This document shows, piece by piece, positions 37,809 through 49,800 of a stretch of 64,000 bases of DNA (position 1 is its first letter; every line of letters begins with the position of its first letter). Source of the DNA: Vitellaria paradoxa (taxonomy: Eukaryota > Streptophyta > Magnoliopsida > Ericales > Sapotaceae); the NCBI GenBank assembly GCA_019916065.1, contig CM034233.1, positions 5,152,516-5,216,515 on the forward strand, written 5' to 3'. The notes below the pieces were generated by a model, which saw nothing but the letters and a program-made list of their open reading frames with translations, did no database searches and was not told the DNA's origin. The translations under genes were made by a program, and so were the position numbers.

Positions 37809-39011
37809 TCAATCGTCATCCTCATCCTACAAAAATTGAAATAAGACAAAAATAAATCAGGATACAAGGAAGACGTCACAAATTTTCAATATCATAATAA
37901 GGAAACAATTTTTTTTTTCTTTTTTAAACAAACTGCCACACTAACCTCCTCCTCATCGTCTTCATCATTAATCTCAGACTTGGACTTGTCAGAGTCTTCC
38001 TCTTCGGCTGCATTTGTCCCCCGAGCCTGATTTCATTTAAGAAATAAAATTATTTCCACAATTACAATTCGCAGGAATCACAGCAGGTAAAAACATAACA
38101 AAACAAGAAGCAGTGATTCATTTACCAATTTCTCATTGTAGGCTTCCATAGTCTTTTCATATTCCTCCTTACGCTTCTCTGCCTTAGCTACATATGGAGC
38201 CTTCTCCTAAATATCATCAGTACAGTCTCATTTAAAAAATTGGCTCATCATACGTATTCCAAAGTAAATTAAGACAAAACAACATTTTTTCATCACATTC
38301 GCTACTTACAGCTTCAGACATTGACTTCCATTTATCTCCACCAGCTTTCCCAACCTAATTTTCAGTGGAAAAAAATTGACAAGAGGAATGAAATTAATTA
38401 CTGAAGGATTACCTGGAATTAACGAAGTAAAACCGAAATTACTTACAGCAGCGACAGATTTGTTGTTAGGATGCTTTTCTTTGTATTGTTTCCTGAAATC
38501 TTCCCTTCACCAGAGAAAAAGACAAAAAGTTCAGATACTTGACAAAGCAAAATTTAGCTGTATAATTCTCTCTCCGACAAAAATTGAAGCGTGTATATAA
38601 TATATACATACATACAAAAATTAAAAACAGAACGACCGCCTATGACTACAAACATATACAAAATACATACATGAAGACGAAAAAGGCACTAGCAGGCCTC
38701 TTAGGCTTGTTAGGGTCCTTTCCCTTCTTGCTTGATTTTGTTCCGCCCTTCTTCACGGAAAGCCTATCACCATAAACCAAACTTACACATAAAGATCAAT
38801 AGACAAACGACAAAAAAAAAAAAAAAAAAAAAAAAAAAAACGCTAATTCGAAACAAGATCTGCGATCTAAACACCATTGATTTCAGCTTTTCCAAATCGT
38901 GACAAATCTGACGATTAAACCAACCAACAGATACAGCTAAAGGGATTCGATGAATAGCACTTACTTGCTCTCGGCCTTTTTTGTCCCTGCCTTCGATTTA
39001 CCTCCTTTCAT
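37809..39011 (-). CDS. HMGB: HMGB-type chromatin protein, seven exons
   Basis: Exons 39011-38965, 38763-38671, 38504-38447, 38354-38310, 38206-38126, 38026-37946 and 37826-37809 give 140 residues with consistent phases. A basic lysine-rich N-terminus (MKGGKSKAGTKK) precedes a single HMG box at about residues 32-108 (DPNKPKRPASAFFVFMEDFR, then SVAAVGKAGGDKWKSMSEAE). An acidic tail ends DEEEDEDDD. This basic/box/acidic layout and the length match plant HMGB1/2/3-group proteins, abundant nuclear (partly cytosolic) proteins that bind and bend DNA without sequence specificity and assist chromatin dynamics. The seven-exon layout is reused by a decayed relative at 56917-58627. In Arabidopsis, HMGB2 and HMGB3 sit next to WOX14, as here. 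Confidence 0.95.
38812..38840 (+). repeat. Poly-A run in HMGB intron 1
   Basis: A homopolymer of about 29 A on the + strand (T on the transcribed strand), inside the first intron and close to the exon 2 acceptor. It may serve as part of a long polypyrimidine tract. Confidence 0.9.
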
Positions 39012-39449
39012 GGCGATTCCTGCAGTTGTAGTGTCGAATCAGTAACGAACCCTAAAACAACCGATTAAAATTCGAACGAAAAATAGACGAAACATGGAGA
39101 AAACCTACCGCTTCGTGGCTTAGATGGGGTTTGAGCTTCAGGGAGGGAGAGGGAGAGAGGAAGAGGAACTCGGAGAGAACAGGTTTGGGGGAAATTGAAA
39201 TCCAATCGCGGAGGAAGTGAAATCTGGGGTTTAGGCGGGATGTGAATTTTCACGCCACGTCATCGATCCTTGCGATTTCACGCTATTCGTCAATCTTATC
39301 CGTTCAAATTTTCAATTTTGACTAATTTTGATTAATTAAATAAATAGACTTTTAAATATTGAGTCCAATTTAAAAAAAAATCTATTATTAAATAAACTCT
39401 GAAATACCTTCTTGACATAAAATAAACTTTTTCTATCATTAAATAATTA
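39012..39449. other. HMGB 5' UTR and promoter side
   Basis: 39012-39240 is CT-rich on the transcribed strand and probably contains the 5' UTR and core promoter. Further upstream it becomes AT-rich. No TATA box is assigned. Confidence 0.4.
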
Positions 39450-39876
39450 GGGGGCAATGGATGCGATGAAAAATAACAAAAAAATGTGATTTGTATAATT
39501 TTTTTGGGTTTGACTCGTAATCACTAAATCACGATTTTCAGAAAAAAATACTGAATTTTTTTTTTTTTACTTTTATGTAAGAGTTTTGAGAGAAAAACTA
39601 TTAGAACGATTTTTTTGGATTCGTCAAAATGATTTTATATCAAAATTTATTGAAAGATATAAAAAATTTTTGGGATTTATAGAAAAATTATTCAGGTTTG
39701 TGGAATATTATTAAGACTTATAAAAAATTTATTAGGATTTGTAAAAAGTTGATGGAATATGTAGATATATATAAATTTATAGTTGTTTTCATGAAGTACA
39801 AGAAATGCAAAATATGATAGAAAATTCTAGAAATTTTTAGAATTTTTCAACGATTTTCATAGCACTAAACGGGCCC
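39450..39876 (+). mobile_element. Tourist-like MITE, family D copy 1
   Basis: Flanked by TTA (39447-39449 and 39877-39879). The right end, inverted, reads GGGCCCGTTTAGTGC; the left end is degraded (GGGGGCAATGGATGC). The interior matches the copy at 40411-40851 in the same orientation (ATCAAAATTTATTGAAAG). Confidence 0.6.
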
Positions 39877-39948
39877 TTAATAAATTTTGAAATTTCATTT
39901 TAAAATTTAAGTGATAAAACAGGAGTAATTTTACAAACTAAAATATGA

Positions 39949-40225
39949 TGGCCTTGTTTGGAGTTAGTTAAAAAAAAATACAAAACTCTATAAACACGAA
40001 TTACGAGACTATAAAATTTAAATTATCTACTCACTGCACAGATACACGAGACATTAACTTGGGGTGCACGTCATGGGTTCGATACCCTTTTTGGGCGCTC
40101 TCGATTTAACCGGGTGGTGTGGATGCCAGGCGTTTGCACCACCCCTGGGGGTACGCGAGTACCGCTGGTCTTCACCCCCCATTAACTTTTATAATTTTAT
40201 ACACTTTTATACAACTCAAAACACA
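39949..40225 (-). mobile_element. MITE, family A copy 2, split by a SINE-like insertion
   Basis: GCCTTGTTTGGAGTTAG, then ACACGAATTACGAGACTATA and TACTCACTGCACAGATACAC, then an insertion, then TTATAATTTTATACACTTTT and a CAAACACAC-like end. Without the insertion it aligns with the family A copies at 27678 and 41175. Confidence 0.65.
40061..40180 (+). mobile_element. 120-bp SINE-like insertion with 8-bp target duplication
   Basis: ATTAACTT at 40053-40060 is repeated at 40181-40188. The insert is GC-rich and carries a B-box-like GGGTTCGATACCC about 15 bp from its start. No A-box or A-tail is clear, so it may be a truncated SINE or an unclassified small element. Confidence 0.6.
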
Positions 40226-40410
40226 CAAAAAATGTGAGTTATCTTAAATAATATGATTCACATTAAAAACTATATTATCTAAAAAAAACGAAAATTGAGA
40301 GTGATAGAACAAATAATTTTTACCTTTCAAAAAATTATTTAGAACAAATAATTTTTAAAGAATTTAAATTTTATTTTTTTATTTACTTTTCCTTGAGTTA
40401 AGTGGACTTA

Positions 40411-40851
40411 GGGTCCGTTTGGTATAGCAAAAAATAAAAAAAAAATTGTGAAAAAATGTGATATGAAAAAATTTTTGACGTTTGGCACGCAGCCACCAAT
40501 CATATTTTTTAGAGATAAATAGTGAAACTTTTTATTTTGCGTCATCTTTTTGGAAAGAGAAATTATCTTAACGGTGTCAGAACAGTCCTATGTCAAAATT
40601 TATTGAAAGTAGTTAAAAAATTTTTAGAATTTGTAGAAAAATTATTAGGACTTGTGAAATGTTATTCGGGTTTGTAAAAAATTTTCTAGAGCCTATAAAA
40701 ATTTACTGACATATGTAAATATATATATAAATTTATAAAAAATTCATAAAGTAAGAGAACAACAAAATGTGTTAGATAATTTTACAAGTTTTTATAAGTT
40801 TTTAGAAATCTTTAGTAGTTATAAGAATTTTTTATTGTGCCAAACGAACCC
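40411..40851 (+). mobile_element. Tourist-like MITE, family D copy 2
   Basis: TTA lies at 40408-40410 and 40852-40854. The TIRs are GGGTCCGTTTGGTATAGCAA and, inverted from the right, GGGTTCGTTTGGCACAATAA. These are the canonical target and ends of PIF/Harbinger-derived MITEs. 441 bp, non-coding. Confidence 0.8.
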
Positions 40852-41174
40852 TTAAATATACTGTCAAAATGGCGTATACAGATAGTTAAAAAAATTTATA
40901 AGAAAAAATCAATTAAATTAAGGGTTGGTGTAACTTAATGAATATTAGATGACAATCTAGTTGTTCCGCCAATAATTTGTCCTATCCGTTATATATATAC
41001 CTTTTCTTTTGTTTTCAATTTTTTGTCTTAAAGAAAGTTGTTTTGATTTTTTTCAAACTATATTTTCTTTTGCTTTATTGGTGTGACATGTATAATACTC
41101 TTATTTTATATATTTGTTTTTAATTTTTTATTTTAATAAAGGTGTTTTTTCGAACTATGATATCTCTGAAGGCA

Positions 41175-41346
41175 GTGGCTCCGTTTGGAACTCTACAAAA
41201 TAAAATAAAATCTTACAAATCTCTACAAATACGAATTACTAGATAACAAAATTTAAATTTTTCACTCACTGTACAAATTACGAGACAATTATTTTTATAA
41301 TTTTATTTTATTTTATATACTTTTATATAACCCCAAACACACCCAG
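41175..41346 (-). mobile_element. MITE, family A copy 3
   Basis: GGCTCCGTTTGGAACTCTAC at the left and the inverse of AACCCCAAACACACCCAG at the right. The interior has ATCTCTACAAATACGAATTA and TCACTCACTGTACAAATTAC. Confidence 0.65.
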
Positions 41347-41778
41347 TGTTGTAGATATGATACAACGTATGTTTGAAGTGCCAAGTTGTTACCTTTGAAA
41401 AAAAAAAAAAAGGAGTGCCAAGTTGGGAGACAAAATAAAAACAAAAAATATTTAATTTTTAGATTATTGTATATTTGGTGTGTTTTTTTACAAAATATTA
41501 AAATTAAAAAATTTTTGAGAAAGTTACAAAGAATTTGAGATATTTTGTGTGCATGGAGTTCAATAAATTTAAAAAAATGGAAGAAAGTTTAATTTTTTTT
41601 GCCAAATTTGACACAACATGCAGACTCATAGGTCACCAAAAAATATTAATAATTTAATTTAAGTTCTCTTGCACTATTTAATTTATTTATAATAATTAAA
41701 TGTATGATTCGATTTATTTTTTGCAAAATGTTTAATTTTCTTGCTTTTTTATTGAGACCATAAAAACTTAATTTCTTT

Positions 41779-41940
41779 AGGGTGCGTTTAAAGTGATAAA
41801 AAATTAGATAAATTACGATAAAATGAGATAATTTGTGGGTTTGTAATTCGTGTTGTGAAATAAAAAGTGAATAACTTTTAAAAATTTTTAGAGATTTTTA
41901 AAATTTTTCAGCGTTTTTTAGAACACTAAATAGAACATTG
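41779..41940 (+). mobile_element. MITE, family B copy 1
   Basis: Starts GGTGCGTTTAAAGTGATAAA and contains TTGTAATTCGTGTTGTGAAA. It is related to 44612-44755, and inverted to 42188-42345, with similar words at the ends of the 31514-33021 cluster. Confidence 0.5.
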
Positions 41941-42187
41941 TTTGAATTTTTTTGGTCCACTTATTATACTCTTACAAATAATATAATTTTGACTTGGTTA
42001 AAAAATTCTAAAATTTAGAAGCTTCAATTTTTTATTTTTATTCTTTTTCATTTTTTCCTCTTAAATGGAGTGGGAAAATGAATCTATTGCATCAAAAAAA
42101 AATAAATATATGTTTCTACCCGATGTATATATTTTTTTATTTTTTATACAACGTAAGATTTAATAAAATATACCAATCTAAATATAA

Positions 42188-42345
42188 GCACCGTTTGGCA
42201 TCTCTAAAAAATAAAAAAAAAAAACTCTAAAAATTTATATCACATCAACTTTTTTATTTTATTGCACGCATTACGAACTCACAACTTTTCTCACTTTATC
42301 TCATTTTTTCTCACTTTTTATCACTTCAAACACACACATATTAAG
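42188..42345 (-). mobile_element. MITE, family B copy 2 (inverted)
   Basis: GCACCGTTTGGCATCTCTAA at the left; TTTTTATCACTTCAAACACA at the right, the inverse of the GTGTGTTTAGAGTGATAAAAA end of the 44612 copy. Confidence 0.55.
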
Positions 42346-43570
42346 AAAAAAAAACCGTTCGTATTATACTTTTTTTCCCAAACTATCTTGTACTAAATAA
42401 ATTGTCTGGCATATTATTTCTGAAAATTGTATCTGTAATAAAAAAACTTTTGAAAATTTTCCATTTTGGGTAAAATTTTATCTATATTTTATTTCTAAAA
42501 ACAAAAATTACTAAAATATTGTTTTTCCAAACTTTCCATAGATATTGTTTACACACAATACGGTTATAGAAATTTTGGAAATATCAAGGTTTACCTAATT
42601 GAACTTAAATACAATATCTTAATTTGACTCGTTAAAATATCTTATTTCTTGCGAGAGAGATAAGGATAAATAGGTACATCATATATCATGTTTTGAAGCA
42701 TAGTTACGTATCATGTTTTGAAGCATAGTTACATTATTATATAAATATATACTATAGATATATAATTAACGAATAAATTAATTAAATATTTTTTATATTT
42801 ATAAAATAATACAATACATTTGCCATTTTAAGAATGGTATTATAATTTACTATTTTTTTAACTTGATGCAAAATTGAACTAAAAGCATACCCAATAGTAG
42901 AACAATAATTTACAGCATGAATTTGGACTAGTTCAAGTTTTACTAAATTGATATTAAACTTAAGAAGGATTACTTTCACAACATTTTAGGATATTTATAA
43001 TATGAATCTAAATTTAAAAAAATAAAAAATAAAAACAAGAGATAAAACTGTGTGTGGCATTTTGTTTGTATTTTTTATTTTTATTTTCTATTTTCTATTT
43101 TCTATTTATTGTTTTTTGTTTTAAGAATATTGAGATTCAAGGCGAAGCTAGAAAATTATGTGTTGATGGTCACTAATTATAAGACACATAAATAATTGGT
43201 GAGGTATTATGGGAGGAGTAAAGAAAAAATTTAATTGTCGGAAAGGGGAAAGGATAAGGAGAAAAAAGATTAAAGTGGGATTATATAATTTTTTTAGTTA
43301 TATTGAATAGAATAGGTACAATTATATTGATATCATTGGGTTAAAATTTATTTTTTATTAGATGGGCATAATTAGAATTGAGTTTTTTTTTTTTTTTTTT
43401 TTTTTTCTATTGAGTGGGAACAAGTGGTGTTGAGTTAAAAAAATTTTTTCCCTTTTCTTGGATTAGTAAAATTGAGCACGGAAGACTATATAAAAAAAAA
43501 GTATATGTATATATATTTCCAGGGTGAGCACGTGGCCCCAGCCAACCTTAGCTTCATCCATGCTGAGAAT

Positions 43571-43801
43571 GCATTTAGTTTGATATTTTATATTTGTTGT
43601 GTTTCGGGATTCTCTTTATTTTTTATCAAAAACTCTCAAAACGATTTTTTGTCATTTTTGTATTTTATGTGTAAATTCATTTTTTTATTTTTTAAAATAA
43701 ATTTTTGAGATTGCAAGTGATGAGATGTGTTTTGATATTTTTTCCCTATTTTAAAAAACACAAAATGAAAAATAGATGTAAAACAGGTATACCAAATGAA
43801 A
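43571..43801 (+). mobile_element. MITE, family C copy 4
   Basis: AGTTTGATATTTTATATTTG at the left and ACCAAATGAAAC at the right. The interior CTCAAAACGATTTTTTGTCA and TATGTGTAAATTCATTTTTT match the copies at 17220 and 35165. Confidence 0.55.
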
Positions 43802-43819
43802 CTATAATTTCATGGCCTA

Positions 43820-44290
43820 AATATATACTAGTTTAAAATTTATTAAGCTAGTATAAAACTTACTAAATAATATCTTTTTCCCCTTTTGGAGTATAAAAAA
43901 TACAAATTTCGATAAAAATAGACCCAGAGATAAAACAATAATTTATGATTAAGGTTAAGATCAATTTGAAATTTGTGAAGTTAGGAAACTTACCAGGTAA
44001 TACTTCATTAGCCTTTTGGAATAACCAAAATATGAACCTGAATTGAAAACAAACACAATGATAAAATGGTAACTTTATAACTCAAGTTAAGATTAGTATG
44101 AAATTTTTGAAGGTGATGTAAAATTTACTAAAGAATACTTTTAGTTTATTGGAACATCCATAACATGAATCTGAACTAAAAACAGATCAATGGGCAAAAT
44201 AATAATTTTTAAAATCAGAGTTCAAATAATTTAAAATTTTGCCAAGTTAGTATAAAATTTGTTAAAGGACACCTCTAAATATTTTGCGAT
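43820..44290 (+). repeat. Degenerate tandem array, unit about 120 bp, about four copies
   Basis: Successive blocks share the scheme: tt(a/g)aaatTT...AAGttagtATaAAatTTActAAa, then a run with CTTTTGGA, then ATGAAtcTGAA, then ATAAAACAATAATTTATgAtt. Divergence is high. A similar block occurs at 42820-43000. Non-coding. Confidence 0.5.
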
Positions 44291-44611
44291 GCCCTGAAGT
44301 GCTAATCTTGGCAAAAATAAGCGGCAGGGGTAGAACGATAATTTTATCACTCGAGTTTTTGGTACATATTTACATTTTGAATTTGAATTTTTATTGCATA
44401 TCCTTTTATCTTGTTTTTATTTAATAGTGAATGTATTTATAAAATAAGTCGATAGTCAATAAGTTTTTTTTTTTTTTTGTGTCGAATAAATATTTGAGCT
44501 TTTATCTATTAAAGTTTAATTAAAAACATATTTTTGTGCGAAAAGCCCAACAGCAACACGTTTATAGAAAAATTAATACCCAACTTATTTAAACTTAGCG
44601 ATCTTAGACTT

Positions 44612-44755
44612 AGTGTGTGTTTAGAGTGATAAAAAGTGAGATAAATTATGAATTCGTAATTCGTGCAGTGAAATAAAAAATGAATAAGTTTTAGAGATTT
44701 TTAGAGTTTTTCAATTTTTTTTTTATTTTTAACACACCAAACGGTGCATAATTCG
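44612..44755 (+). mobile_element. MITE, family B copy 3
   Basis: Starts GTGTGTTTAGAGTGATAAAA and ends ACACACCAAACGGTGC (inverse GCACCGTTTGGTGTGT). The interior is AATTCGTAATTCGTGCAGTG. About 144 bp. Confidence 0.65.
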
Positions 44756-44988
44756 CATATTTGGATTATATTACCACCCTTTCTAAGTTTAAACTTGTGG
44801 CTCACTCAAGGCTTATTCACTAGTGTACGAGTTGAGTCTAAAATACCGTTTGAAAAAAAAAATTTGGTAGTTAAGTATTAGTTATTAAATTTTTTATTTT
44901 TTTAAAATGATTAAATGTATACTCTTATACTTTAATTTATTTTAAAATTTATTGACAAAAATGTCAAATTAATTTATTTCTCTTTTTT

Positions 44989-45322
44989 TCGAACTAAAGA
45001 AAACCAACAACCCAACTTTATAATTTAAAAGTTGGAAAATTATATAAGAGATATATGATAACACATACATCCTAACTATTCTGATGTGGGACAACTTATC
45101 CACTGCAACCCTTCAGGCTGAGACTTAGACTGACCGAAGCAGCTATAGAGCGAGTGAAACATTGAATGACGCACCCATACACACAGGCTCATTTGTTTTT
45201 TTTTTTTTTTTTTTTTTAAACTAAGGAAAACTCACAACCCAACTTTTCAACTCATAAATTAAAAAAGTCAGGTGAGAGATATATGATAACACACGTACTT
45301 TGACTATCTCGATGTGGGATAG
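44989..45322 (+). repeat. Direct repeat pair of about 105 bp
   Basis: 44989-45095 and 45218-45322 share AACCCAACTTT, GAGATATATGATAACACA and GATGTGGGA. The unit occurs with T-runs and may be a decayed small retroelement. No coding frame. Confidence 0.6.
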
Positions 45323-46380
45323 GCAAATTAATTTCCTTCTCTTTTTTTTTTTTGAAAGGTCAAATTAATTTCCTTCTCAAACACAAAAAAGACTATTTTT
45401 TTAGTTAGCTATTACAAAAAAAAAATTGTTTTTTCTTCCTAACTCATCCTAAATAATATTGGGCTCATTCGGGTTGACGTTCGGGTTATTTTCAGCCCAG
45501 CGGATCTAAACACGCCCGACGCGAAATCGCCAGTCCAATAGCCCATCATCCATTTGGACTTTGGGCTCTGTAGCTATATATATATATATATATATTTTTT
45601 TTTTTGGATTAGGGTTTTTTTTTTTTTACTGTCTTTAACAACTATGTAATTCACCACCTCTCCGCCTCATCGCCGCCCGCAAGACTGGGGGAGAAATCTC
45701 CGATCCACTGTTCATCAGTGTCTGCGATGCACTTATCGCCATTGAGCTTGGGTTTGGTTCAAGTATTCTTATCATCACCATAATCTCTGTACGTTCAGCG
45801 TTTTATAGAAGACGAAGAAAAGGAGGACAACGAGAGAACCAAGTTTGAATTACAGACAAGTCTGAAAGAGGGGAAGAATTTGCAGGTATATATACATATA
45901 TTGGATACAAATTAAGGTTTGATGTAGCTCGGTGGCTCTTTAAATTGTATATTCTGGGTATAGTTAATATTAGCGTAAGCATTTACAAGTTTGACTGACA
46001 GTCAAGCCGTAGGCCTCGTGGAGCTTGATTTGGCAGTTGTTTCTCAAGTGTTTGTTCATTTTATCTTTCGATCTGCTCAAACCTATCAGATATTCCATAG
46101 GTGGAAGCAGAAGGAGGGGCGTACTCACCTATTCGCAAGGGGTACACTGACCCCACTCACCTCATAATTTCTGTTTTGTGGGGAATAATGTACTTTTGGG
46201 GAAAATTTTTGTAAATTAGTCTCAAGGAATATATGCCCCAACATTTTTTCTGATTACCTTAACTAAATTATAAATTTTGCCATTTTCATCCAATACATCT
46301 TCTCAACTTTCCAGCCCTACTTCCCCCTCCCGCCCCCCCCCCCCAACAAAACAAAACAAAAAAAAGAAAAAGAAAATAAA

Positions 46381-46570
46381 CAATGGCGTTATAGTTACTT
46401 GACGGCTTGGCCTCAGTGCTATAAAATCTTGGGTTCGCCACTAGGTGGAAGGTACAATGGCGTTGTACTTACTTGACGCCCCCTGGGGGGCGAAGAAAAT
46501 AAACAAGGGCATTGTAGTTACTTGATGGCTTGAACCCAGTGTTATAAAACCTTGGGTTGTGTAAACTGAA
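46381..46570 (+). repeat. Repeated 60-bp blocks
   Basis: CAATGGCGTTATAGTTACTTGACGGCTTGG, CAATGGCGTTGTACTTACTTGACG and GGCATTGTAGTTACTTGATG are three related blocks. Two are followed by CAGTG(C/T)TATAAAA(T/C)CTTGGGTT. Origin unknown. Confidence 0.6.
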
Positions 46571-47777
46571 GGCTCAATTTGTGAGTTTTAGAGAGAGAAT
46601 AAAGTAAAACACTAGTTAGGATAGGGGGGAGAGAGAGAGAAAAGAAATGATAATACTTTCTTTTTGTTTATTTGTAAATTTAGGAAAAAAGAATAATAAC
46701 TTCTTGAGAAAAAAACTAGAAGAGAAAAAAAAAAGGTATATTATTGTTTTGAGTTGAAGTGTTATTAATTTATTTAATTCTAAGATGTTGTATAATTTTT
46801 TTATTCTTTATTTTTTTAAAAATATGTCATTTTGAAAATTTTATTAATTCATTTTTTGAAAACTTTAAAATTTTAATACTCACTTTTCTTTTTTTTTTCT
46901 TGTTTATTTTCATTTTTTCTTTTTCTTTCCTAAGAAACTTTATAAATAAGTGATAGATTCTAATTTTTTTCTCTTATTTTTTTCCCATTTCACTCTATCC
47001 AAACGGACTGGAAATATATTTTTTCTAAAAGGATTTCCAAATAATTTGCTTTGAGGTTACAACTTCTGAATATTGTTGTCAAATTATGTTAACGAGTCAA
47101 TGACACTTCTATTATCTTGATAGAATAGTTGAAGCTAGTTACTGAAAAGTTAGTTTTTGTGTGTGTGTGTGTGTGTTTGGAAAGGAGAAAAAATTGGTTT
47201 TTTAATAGATAGTTTTTCAGTTTTTTGTTAATTTGATATTTTCGTGTTTTATGATTTAAAAGAAATTTAAAATATAAAATGGTAAATTTGGTCATTTTAT
47301 AAAAAACCAGAAAAGCTGATTTGCCAGAAGTTGAGAGGTTGCTTATGCTTCGCAAATGCAGCCTAAGTTTTTCGGATGTGCTTCTTTTCGATCCAATGTA
47401 TTGTTTTTATTTATTCTCATTTTTTCTTTCAATTCATAGTTGGGTTTCTTTGTTTAAGCAAAAGTCGTATATATTTGTGTGCAAAAATAATCATGTAATT
47501 CATGATATTCATCTCACTCTAATTCTTTATCTATTCCTCTGGTATGTGGGTGCAAAGACTCTGCATATGATGGCTTACACTTGATCTCTGAATTTCAGGT
47601 AAGTTTACCTGTTGACAAGTTTTCACCACTGATGCCCTTGTCTTTGCACAGGTTTATTTTAAGGAATTTTGTTTACATTGTTTCTCTTATCGACCCTCAA
47701 GATAAACATCTTTTATTTCCATTGTGAGTGATGATATGGAGAAAAGCATGATTTGGTTTCATTGCTCGACATTAGGA

Positions 47778-49800
47778 CTCCTGATTCTCTGCCCCCTCCT
47801 ATGTCTCATGCCCAAAACAACATAGTTTTATGAAAATTATAATTCTTCCTTAAGAACAATTCCTTTGATGGAATTACAGGTGGCTAATCTGATGAGTTTC
47901 GCTCCTTGTTTTGCCTCCTTTCGGATTTTCTTTTCTCACTCTTGAATCTAATGAGTTAAAGTCAACCCTTGGACAAATGTATCATTATAAATAGATATAT
48001 GTGCTAACGTACATGAGTTCTCTCTCAGAGGGTTTGGTAATGGATTAATTTTGGGGTTTGATGTTGAAAATTGTTTTTGTATGGGCCTTTTAATTGAATT
48101 GATTTTGATTCATGGAAGCCTCTGTTTGTAAATGGGAAAATGAGGGACAGAAACACAAATTGGATCTGTTTCTTCAAACAGTGACAGGAGGTAAAAAGAC
48201 AATGGCGAGATATCGTTTCAGTCGTCATTTCTTCAGATTGGCGATTCGATTGTTGCTCGTCCACATTTCTCTCTTTCTCCAAATTTTTCATTAAAAAAAA
48301 AAATCGTTATAAAGGAAAAGATTTCTTACTTGAAAATGTTTGAAATAAAAGTATAGTGCACCATTTATAACTCTGTCAACAGAGTTGTTAAGGAAGAGTT
48401 AGAATTCTAATAAAAGGGAATGGGCAGGAAAGGGGACAGATGAAGGGAGTCCTGATCCTATATCCCATGCCCAAAACGACGTAGTTTTCATTTAAATCCT
48501 AACTTTTCCTTAACAACTTTGTTGACAGAATTACAAGCACCTAATCTGATGCATTTCGCTTCTTCATTAGCCTCCTTTTGGATTTCCTTTCCTCACCCAT
48601 GAATCCAATGAGTCAAGCCCTCCTTTGGACAAATATACATGTATGTATGCATATGAGTTCTGTCTCTCAGAGTGTCAGGTGTTGGGTTAGTTTTTGGGGG
48701 GTTGATGTTGAAAATTGTTTTCGTATGGGACTTTGAATTTATTTTGATTCATGGATGCCTCTGTCTGTAATTAGCAAAATGAGGGGACGGAAACGCAAAT
48801 CATATCTGTTTCTTCAAACAATGACAGGAGGTAAAAAGATGATGGCGAGATATCGTTTCAGTCGTCATTTCTTCAGATTGGCGATTCGATTGTTGCTCGT
48901 CCACATTCCTCTTTCTTTCTCCAAATTCTTCGTTAAAAAAAAAAATCATTACAGGACAAAAAGGAAAAGATGTCTTACTTGAAATTGAAAATGTTTGAAA
49001 TAAAAGTATCCTGCACCATGTATTACTCTGTCGATGGAGTTGTTACAGGAAGAATTATAATTTTAATAAAACTATGTCATTTTGGGAATGGAATAGGAAA
49101 GGGGACAGAAGAGGGGAGTCCCCCTCCTCTTTCCCATGCCCAAAGTGATGTAGTTTTATTAAATATCCAATTCTTCCTTAAGAACTTCGTTGACAGAATT
49201 TCAAGCAGCTAATCTGAGTTATGCTCCTTCGTTTGCCTCCTTTTTCAGATTTCCGTTTCTCACCCACGAATCCAATGATTTAAAGTCAATCCCACCTTTG
49301 GACAAACACCATGATAAATATATATGTACTTATGTATATGAGTTCTCTCTCTCAGAGTGTTTGGTGATAGGTTAGTTTTTGGGGTTTGATGTTGAAAATT
49401 GTTTTTGTATGGGTCTTTTAAGTGAATTTAGTTTGATTCATGGATGCCTCTGTCTGTAATTGGGAAAATGAGGGGACAGAAACACAAATCAGGTCTGTTT
49501 CATCAAACAATGACCGGAGGTAAAATGACGATGGCGAGATATCGTTTCAGTCGTCATTTCTTCAGATTGGCGATTCGATTGTTGCTCGTCCACATTCCTC
49601 TCTCTTTCTCCAAATTCTTCATAAAAAAAAAAATTGTTACAAAACAAAATGGAAAAGATTTCTTACCTAAAATGTTTTGAAATAAAAGTGTAGTGCACAG
49701 TTATACTCTGTCAACTGAGTTGTTAAGGAAGAATTAGAATTTTAATAAAAAATATGTCGTTTTGGGAAGGGATAGGAACAGGGGCAGAGGATCAGGAGTC
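47778..49800 (+). repeat. Triplicated unit of about 670 bp
   Basis: Units of about 47778-48447, 48448-49117 and 49118-49800. Each begins near CCCATGCCCAAA-type text and has the same order of blocks: CTTCCTTAA, CAAGC(A/G)..TAATCTGA, GAGTTCTCTCTCTCAGAG, TTTGATGTTGAAAATTG. Each then has an identical 66-bp core at 48202-48267, 48842-48907 and 49531-49596. Flanking parts differ by substitutions and indels. Each core keeps an open reading frame starting MARYRFSRHFFRLAIRLLLV. No transposon signature was seen. Confidence 0.85.
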
